Source: JBGRQB01 sp041725875 (lineage in GTDB: Bacteria > Bacteroidota > Ignavibacteria > Ignavibacteriales > Melioribacteraceae). From it: a DNA stretch of 17,941 nucleotides. Each line of letters opens with the position of its first letter. The first letter of the stretch is position 1. The notes under the pieces were generated by a model, which was not told the DNA's origin, did no database searches, and was given only the letters and a program-made list of their open reading frames with translations. Below are positions 13,564 to 17,941 of this stretch, piece by piece. Location of the stretch: positions 1-17,941 of the forward strand of contig JBGRQB010000079.1 in NCBI GenBank assembly GCA_041725875.1, in the 5' to 3' direction. Position numbers and translations under genes: made by a program.

Positions 13564-14925
13564 ATGTCAGAATTTGTAAAAAACTTCATGGCTGAAGTAA
13601 TTGCAAAAAATCCTGCTCAGCCAGAATTTCACCAGGCTGTTGAGGAAGTTGTTGAATCTTTATCTTTAGTGTTAGAAAGACACCCTGAGTATCGTTCAGC
13701 AAAAATTTTGGAAAGAATCGTTGAACCTGAAAGAGTAATGATGTTCAGAGTACCTTGGGTAGACGATCAGGGTGAAGTACAGGTAAACCGCGGTTTCAGA
13801 ATTGAAATGAACAGCGCTATTGGTCCTTACAAAGGTGGTTTAAGATTCCATCCTTCTGTAAACCTTGGTATTTTGAAATTCTTGGCTTTCGAACAAGTTT
13901 TCAAAAACAGCTTAACTACTCTTCCTATGGGTGGTGGTAAAGGTGGATCAGATTTCGATCCTAAAGGTAAATCAGATAACGAAGTTATGTCATTCTGCCA
14001 GAGCTTCATGAGTGAATTATTCCGTCATATCGGACCTAACACTGACGTTCCTGCTGGCGATATTGGTGTTGGTGGTAGAGAAATCGGTTTTATGTTCGGA
14101 ATGTACAAAAGATTGAAAAATGAATTTACCGGTGTATTAACTGGTAAAGGTTTGAACTGGGGTGGTTCATTAATCCGTCCTGAAGCTACTGGTTACGGTT
14201 CAGTTTATATGGCTTCAGAAATGTTATCAACTAAAAACCAGACTTTAGAAGGTAAAACTTGTATCGTTTCCGGTTCAGGTAACGTTGCTCAGTTTACTAC
14301 TGAAAAAATATTACAGTTAGGCGGTAAAGTTATTACTTTATCTGACTCTTCTGGTTATATTTATGACGAAGAAGGTATCAACTCTGAAAAATTAGCTTTC
14401 GTTATGGAACTTAAAAACGTTAAGCGCGGAAGAATTAAAGAATACGTTGAAAAATATCCAAACGCTGTATTCACTCCGGTTGATCCTAACCTTGATTACA
14501 ATCCATTATGGAATCACAAAGCTGATTGTGCTTTCCCAAGTGCAACTCAGAATGAATTAAATGAAAAAGATGCTCAGAACTTGTTAAACAACGGCGTTTA
14601 TGTTGTATCTGAAGGTGCTAATATGCCTACAACTGCTGAAGGTGTTAACTTGTTTGTTGATAAAGGTATCTTGTTTGCTCCTGGTAAAGCTGCTAACGCT
14701 GGTGGTGTTGCGGTTTCAGGTCTTGAAATGGCTCAGAACTCAATGAGATATGGCTGGACAAGAGAAGAAGTTGATAACAGACTTAAAATGATTATGGCTT
14801 CTATCCACAAAACTTGTGTTGATACTGCTGACAAATATGGAACTTCCGGTAACTATGTTAATGGTGCTAACATTGGCGGTTTCCTTAAAGTTGCAGATGC
14901 TATGCTTGATCAGGGTGTTGTATAA
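13564..14925 (+). CDS. gdhA: NADP-type glutamate dehydrogenase
   Basis: GdhA makes glutamate from 2-oxoglutarate and ammonia in the cytoplasm as a hexamer. The 453 residues match the NADP-type family of about 450. Motifs are GPYKGGLRFHPSV (Lys90), LPMGGGKGGSDFDP with the substrate-site Lys126, and DVPAGDIGVGGREIG with catalytic Asp166. The Rossmann loop is VSGSGNVAQ, followed by LSDSSG, where Ser rather than an acidic residue suggests NADP(H). The C-terminal part has VVSEGANMPTT and ANAGGVAVSGLEM. GGAG precedes the ATG, which lies one base after the small ORF. Codon choice is strongly biased (GGT for Gly, GCT for Ala) compared with neighbours, suggesting high expression. A strong terminator follows. 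Confidence 0.97.
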   Translation: MSEFVKNFMAEVIAKNPAQPEFHQAVEEVVESLSLVLERHPEYRSAKILERIVEPERVMMFRVPWVDDQGEVQVNRGFRIEMNSAIGPYKGGLRFHPSVNLGILKFLAFEQVFKNSLTTLPMGGGKGGSDFDPKGKSDNEVMSFCQSFMSELFRHIGPNTDVPAGDIGVGGREIGFMFGMYKRLKNEFTGVLTGKGLNWGGSLIRPEATGYGSVYMASEMLSTKNQTLEGKTCIVSGSGNVAQFTTEKILQLGGKVITLSDSSGYIYDEEGINSEKLAFVMELKNVKRGRIKEYVEKYPNAVFTPVDPNLDYNPLWNHKADCAFPSATQNELNEKDAQNLLNNGVYVVSEGANMPTTAEGVNLFVDKGILFAPGKAANAGGVAVSGLEMAQNSMRYGWTREEVDNRLKMIMASIHKTCVDTADKYGTSGNYVNGANIGGFLKVADAMLDQGVV

Positions 14926-14960
14926 TTTAGAAAAAAATCATACTTTAGTTATACATTACC

Positions 14961-14990
14961 GGGGCGATAATATTATCGCCCCTTTTTTTT
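14961..14990 (+). terminator. Rho-independent terminator of gdhA
   Basis: A perfectly self-complementary GC-rich stem, GGGGCGATAAT (14961-14971) against ATTATCGCCCC (14972-14982), is followed at once by eight T residues. It starts 35 bp after the gdhA stop. Only 22 bp separate the T-run from the next start codon, so the next gene needs a promoter inside this region or read-through. Confidence 0.95.
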
Positions 14991-15012
14991 AACAAGAGAG
15001 TATAGAGATCCT

Positions 15013-17941
15013 ATGGGTAAAAAATCGTTTGAGTTTAACAGAGAACTTATTCAGCAGAGTAAATGGGCAAAGTCTCAAGATTTTCATAATCTGATGAGAT
15101 TCAAAATCCGTGATATACTTCTTGTATCAAGTTTGTACGATTCTTATATCTTCGAAGAGGAAGGTCGCCTGTACGAACTGATAAGAGACGAATACCAGGG
15201 ATTAAATCTTAATAACCCGCCCGAACTTGTACAGGTTGCTAACGGGGAAGAAGCAATTGAACTTGCGATGGTGGAAAACAGATTTAACCTTATAATTACA
15301 ACTATGCACATCGATGATATGTCTGCAATTACTTTTGCACAAAAAGTAAAAGCCGCCGGCATTCACGTTCCTGTAATTCTTCTTGGGTATGATAATAAAG
15401 AACTTGCCGATCTTCTTAAAACCGATCAGGTAAAATATTTTGAAAATATTTTTATGTGGCAGGGAGATTTCCGTATCATTCTCGGAATTGTAAAATATCT
15501 GGAAGATAAATACAATGTTGAAAATGATACTTTCCAGGTTGGTGTTCAATCTGTTATACTTGTTGAAGACAGCGTACGTTTTTATTCATCTTATCTTCCT
15601 TTGATTTACACCGAAATTTTGAAACAGTCGCACAACCTGATTCTTCACGAAGGAATAAATCTTTCTCACAAAGTTTTAAGGATGCGTGCCCGACCCAAAA
15701 TTTTGCTCTGCCATACTTTTGAAGAAGCAATGGATTACTACGAAAGATATGAAGATAATATTTTGGGAATTGTTTCCGATGTAGATTTTTTCAGAGAAGG
15801 TGTGTCCGACAAAATTGCAGGTGTTAAACTTGCAAAAGTTGTTAAACAGAGTCGGCCTGATATACCTGTGCTTCTTCAGTCAAACGATTATACCAACAAA
15901 GAAAGAGCTGAGAAAATAGAAGTAGCCTTTCTTCATAAAAAATCTCCAACACTTCATAAAGATTTAAGAAATTTCATTAAGCATAATTTCAGCTTTGGTG
16001 ATTTTATCTTTAAGACAGAAGAAGGGGAAGTTTTAGGAACCGCAAGAACGCTTAAAGAACTTGAAAAAATTCTTTCTCGCATACCAAATGAAAGTATTAT
16101 TTATCACGCCAAACGAAACGATTTTTCAACCTGGCTTAAAGCGCGTACAGAATTCTGGCTTGCAAATCAATTGCGACCTAAAAAAATTACAGACTATGAA
16201 GATATTGAAGAGCTTAAATCTCATCTTATAGAAACAATAAGAAACTTCCGAAAAGCGCGTCACCGCAGTGTTATCACAAAGTTTGATATTAGTCAGTACG
16301 ACTCGCGCGGAAGTATTATGAAAATAGGAGAAGGATCAATTGGTGGTAAAACGCGCGGACTCGGATTTGTAAACAATCTTCTCTACAATTTTGATGTGCG
16401 TAAAAAATTTCCAAATGTAGAAATTTTTGTTCCTTCGGCTGCTGTTTTAAGTACAGATATTTTTGATAAATTTCTCGAAGAAAATAATCTTCTTAATTTT
16501 GCTCTTCATACCGAAGATGATAAAGAACTTACCGCAAGATTTCTTGCTGCTGATAAATTCCCTTATGAAGCTGTAAAAGAACTTGCTGTATTTTTGGAAA
16601 GAGTTAAAAGTCCGCTCGCTGTAAGATCTTCCAGTCTGCTTGAAGATAGTCAGGGACAACCATTTGCAGGCGTTTACGAAACTTATATGGTTCCTAACAA
16701 TCATCCTAATCTCGAAACCCGATTGTTTCAGTTAATCAATATGGTTAAACTTGTTTACGCTTCAACATTTTCTAAAAAGACAAAGGATTATATCAAGGTT
16801 ACTTCTTACAGATTGGAAGAAGAAAAGATGGCAGTCCTGATCCAGAAAACTGTTGGTGCGGAACGTGGAGATAAATATTATCCTGAGTTTTCAGGTGTTG
16901 CAAAATCTTATAATTTTTATCCAACTGCTCCAATGACATCTCAGGACGGAATTGTTTACATAGCCTGCGGACTGGGAAAAACAATTGTTGAAGGGGGAAA
17001 GGGAGTAAGATTTTGCCCTAAATATCCTAACAACAGATTACAGTTTGCAACTGTTAATGATGTGTTGAAGTATAGCCAGAAAAAATATTTTGGCGTTGTA
17101 CTTGATGAAATAGATGATCACTTTGTTTCGGAAGATATAAGTGTAAAAGAGTTTGATATGTACGAAGCATTTAAGGAAGGCGCGCTCACTTATACCGGAT
17201 CAACTTATTCACACGAAAATAATGTTATTTATGACGGAGTTTCCCGTGACGGATTAAAACTATTTACAATGACTCCAATTCTGAAATACAATAATTTCCC
17301 TTTAACAGATATTTTAAATATGCTTCTTAAAATGGGAAGCTGGGGAATGAGCTCTCCGGTTGAAATTGAATTTGCTGTTAATCTTTCAGTCCAGCCTGGA
17401 AGAAGTTATGAGTTTGGCATTTTACAAATGCGTCCGCTTGTAATAAATAACGAACTTGAAGAACTTGATCTTGAAATATACGAAGAGAATGAACTTGTTG
17501 TTAAAAGTGAAAATGTACTTGGTAATGGTGTGGTAGAAGATATTTACGATATTATATATGTGGACATAAATAAATATGACAGAGGAAAAAGCAGAGAAGT
17601 GGCGGTTGAAATAGAGTGTTTTAATTCCAGACTCATCCACGATAACAAACATTATCTGCTAATCGGAGTAGGAAGATGGGGCACTCTTGATCCCTGGCTT
17701 GGTGTTCCTGTTACCTGGGATCAGATTTCAGGAGCAAAAGCAATTGTTGAAGCAAACTTCAAAGATTTTAGCGTAACTCCTTCACAAGGTTCTCATTTTT
17801 TCCAGAATCTTACATCGTTTAAAATTGGCTACTTTACTGTGGATCCAAATATTGATAACGGATTTGTTGACTGGGAATGGCTGAATAAACAAAATGTTGT
17901 GGAAGAGAAAGAGTATACCCGACACGTTAAACTTAACCAGC
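15013..17941 (+). CDS. Receiver-PEP synthase-like protein (tandem REC plus PPDK N-terminal ATP-grasp domain), 3' end cut by window
   Basis: One frame stays open for 976 codons to the window edge. Residues about 30-165 resemble a receiver domain, but the phosphoacceptor position reads Thr97 (ITTMHIDDM), so it is a pseudo-receiver. Residues about 180-315 form a second receiver with Glu185/Asp186 (ILVEDS), acceptor Asp256 (IVSDVDF), Ser290 and a Lys at 309/310, so it can probably be phosphorylated. Residues about 435-812 match the ATP-binding domain of PEP synthase/pyruvate phosphate dikinase: GEGSIGGKTRGL (Lys446), AVRSSSLLED (Arg538), FAGVYETY and ILQMRPL (Arg807). After it comes a further domain with LLIGVGRWGTLDPWLG (883-897) instead of the phosphohistidine domain. 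No His-domain signature is seen up to the edge. It is likely a signal-controlled ATP-grasp enzyme of unknown substrate rather than a true PEP synthase. Confidence 0.88.
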   Translation, partial: MGKKSFEFNRELIQQSKWAKSQDFHNLMRFKIRDILLVSSLYDSYIFEEEGRLYELIRDEYQGLNLNNPPELVQVANGEEAIELAMVENRFNLIITTMHIDDMSAITFAQKVKAAGIHVPVILLGYDNKELADLLKTDQVKYFENIFMWQGDFRIILGIVKYLEDKYNVENDTFQVGVQSVILVEDSVRFYSSYLPLIYTEILKQSHNLILHEGINLSHKVLRMRARPKILLCHTFEEAMDYYERYEDNILGIVSDVDFFREGVSDKIAGVKLAKVVKQSRPDIPVLLQSNDYTNKERAEKIEVAFLHKKSPTLHKDLRNFIKHNFSFGDFIFKTEEGEVLGTARTLKELEKILSRIPNESIIYHAKRNDFSTWLKARTEFWLANQLRPKKITDYEDIEELKSHLIETIRNFRKARHRSVITKFDISQYDSRGSIMKIGEGSIGGKTRGLGFVNNLLYNFDVRKKFPNVEIFVPSAAVLSTDIFDKFLEENNLLNFALHTEDDKELTARFLAADKFPYEAVKELAVFLERVKSPLAVRSSSLLEDSQGQPFAGVYETYMVPNNHPNLETRLFQLINMVKLVYASTFSKKTKDYIKVTSYRLEEEKMAVLIQKTVGAERGDKYYPEFSGVAKSYNFYPTAPMTSQDGIVYIACGLGKTIVEGGKGVRFCPKYPNNRLQFATVNDVLKYSQKKYFGVVLDEIDDHFVSEDISVKEFDMYEAFKEGALTYTGSTYSHENNVIYDGVSRDGLKLFTMTPILKYNNFPLTDILNMLLKMGSWGMSSPVEIEFAVNLSVQPGRSYEFGILQMRPLVINNELEELDLEIYEENELVVKSENVLGNGVVEDIYDIIYVDINKYDRGKSREVAVEIECFNSRLIHDNKHYLLIGVGRWGTLDPWLGVPVTWDQISGAKAIVEANFKDFSVTPSQGSHFFQNLTSFKIGYFTVDPNIDNGFVDWEWLNKQNVVEEKEYTRHVKLNQ

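Noticed and set aside
15144..15549. Minus-strand frames of 72 and 115 residues
   Set aside because: They lie opposite the receiver-PEP synthase-like gene, are low-complexity in translation and are explained by its codon pattern.

Overview
The window is AT-rich bacterial chromosome from a Gram-negative organism. Several traits point to the Bacteroidota/Chlorobiota group, most likely an Ignavibacteria-like member. These are a fused LpxC-FabZ protein, two Skp/OmpH chaperones between bamA and lpxD, a lexA gene, and a large receiver/PEP-synthase-like protein. The phylum-level call rests on gene content and is inference; I recognised no rRNA, tRNA, IS element or CRISPR array.

Layout. Positions 1-105 hold no convincing gene and are richer in G+C than the rest; this edge may be foreign or repeat-derived. 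From about 106 to 9587 a long minus-strand block reads right to left: uppS, bamA, two skp/ompH genes, lpxD, lpxC-fabZ, lpxA, a LipM-like lipoyl/octanoyl transferase, panB, and a short secreted protein of unknown function. This is mostly an outer-envelope operon. UppS makes the lipid carrier for wall and O-antigen synthesis, BamA inserts outer-membrane proteins, Skp escorts them, and LpxA, LpxC and LpxD make the first lipid A intermediates, with FabZ supplying acyl-ACP. A promoter-like TTGACA-N17-TATTTT lies just upstream of uppS.

Upstream of it, still on the minus strand (9706-11014), is a compact three-gene unit: lexA, an 82-residue WYL-like protein and a 130-residue protein that looks like a degenerate PD-(D/E)XK nuclease fold. 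The lexA promoter (TTGACA-N17-TATATT) is overlaid by a perfect inverted repeat, GTTCACTA-N6-TAGTGAAC, flanked by two imperfect half-sites, which is the likely LexA operator. The two small genes would therefore be DNA-damage controlled. This is the best candidate for an undescribed system here. No terminator is visible between this unit and uppS.

ilvE (minus, with its own hairpin terminator) and an mlaE-type permease (plus) diverge from about 12250-12450. On the plus strand follow a 47-codon small ORF ending one base before gdhA, gdhA (NADP-type glutamate dehydrogenase) with a strong terminator, and a large gene cut by the window end. That gene encodes a pseudo-receiver, a canonical receiver, a PEP-synthase-type ATP-grasp domain and a further C-terminal domain, with no phosphohistidine domain in the visible part.
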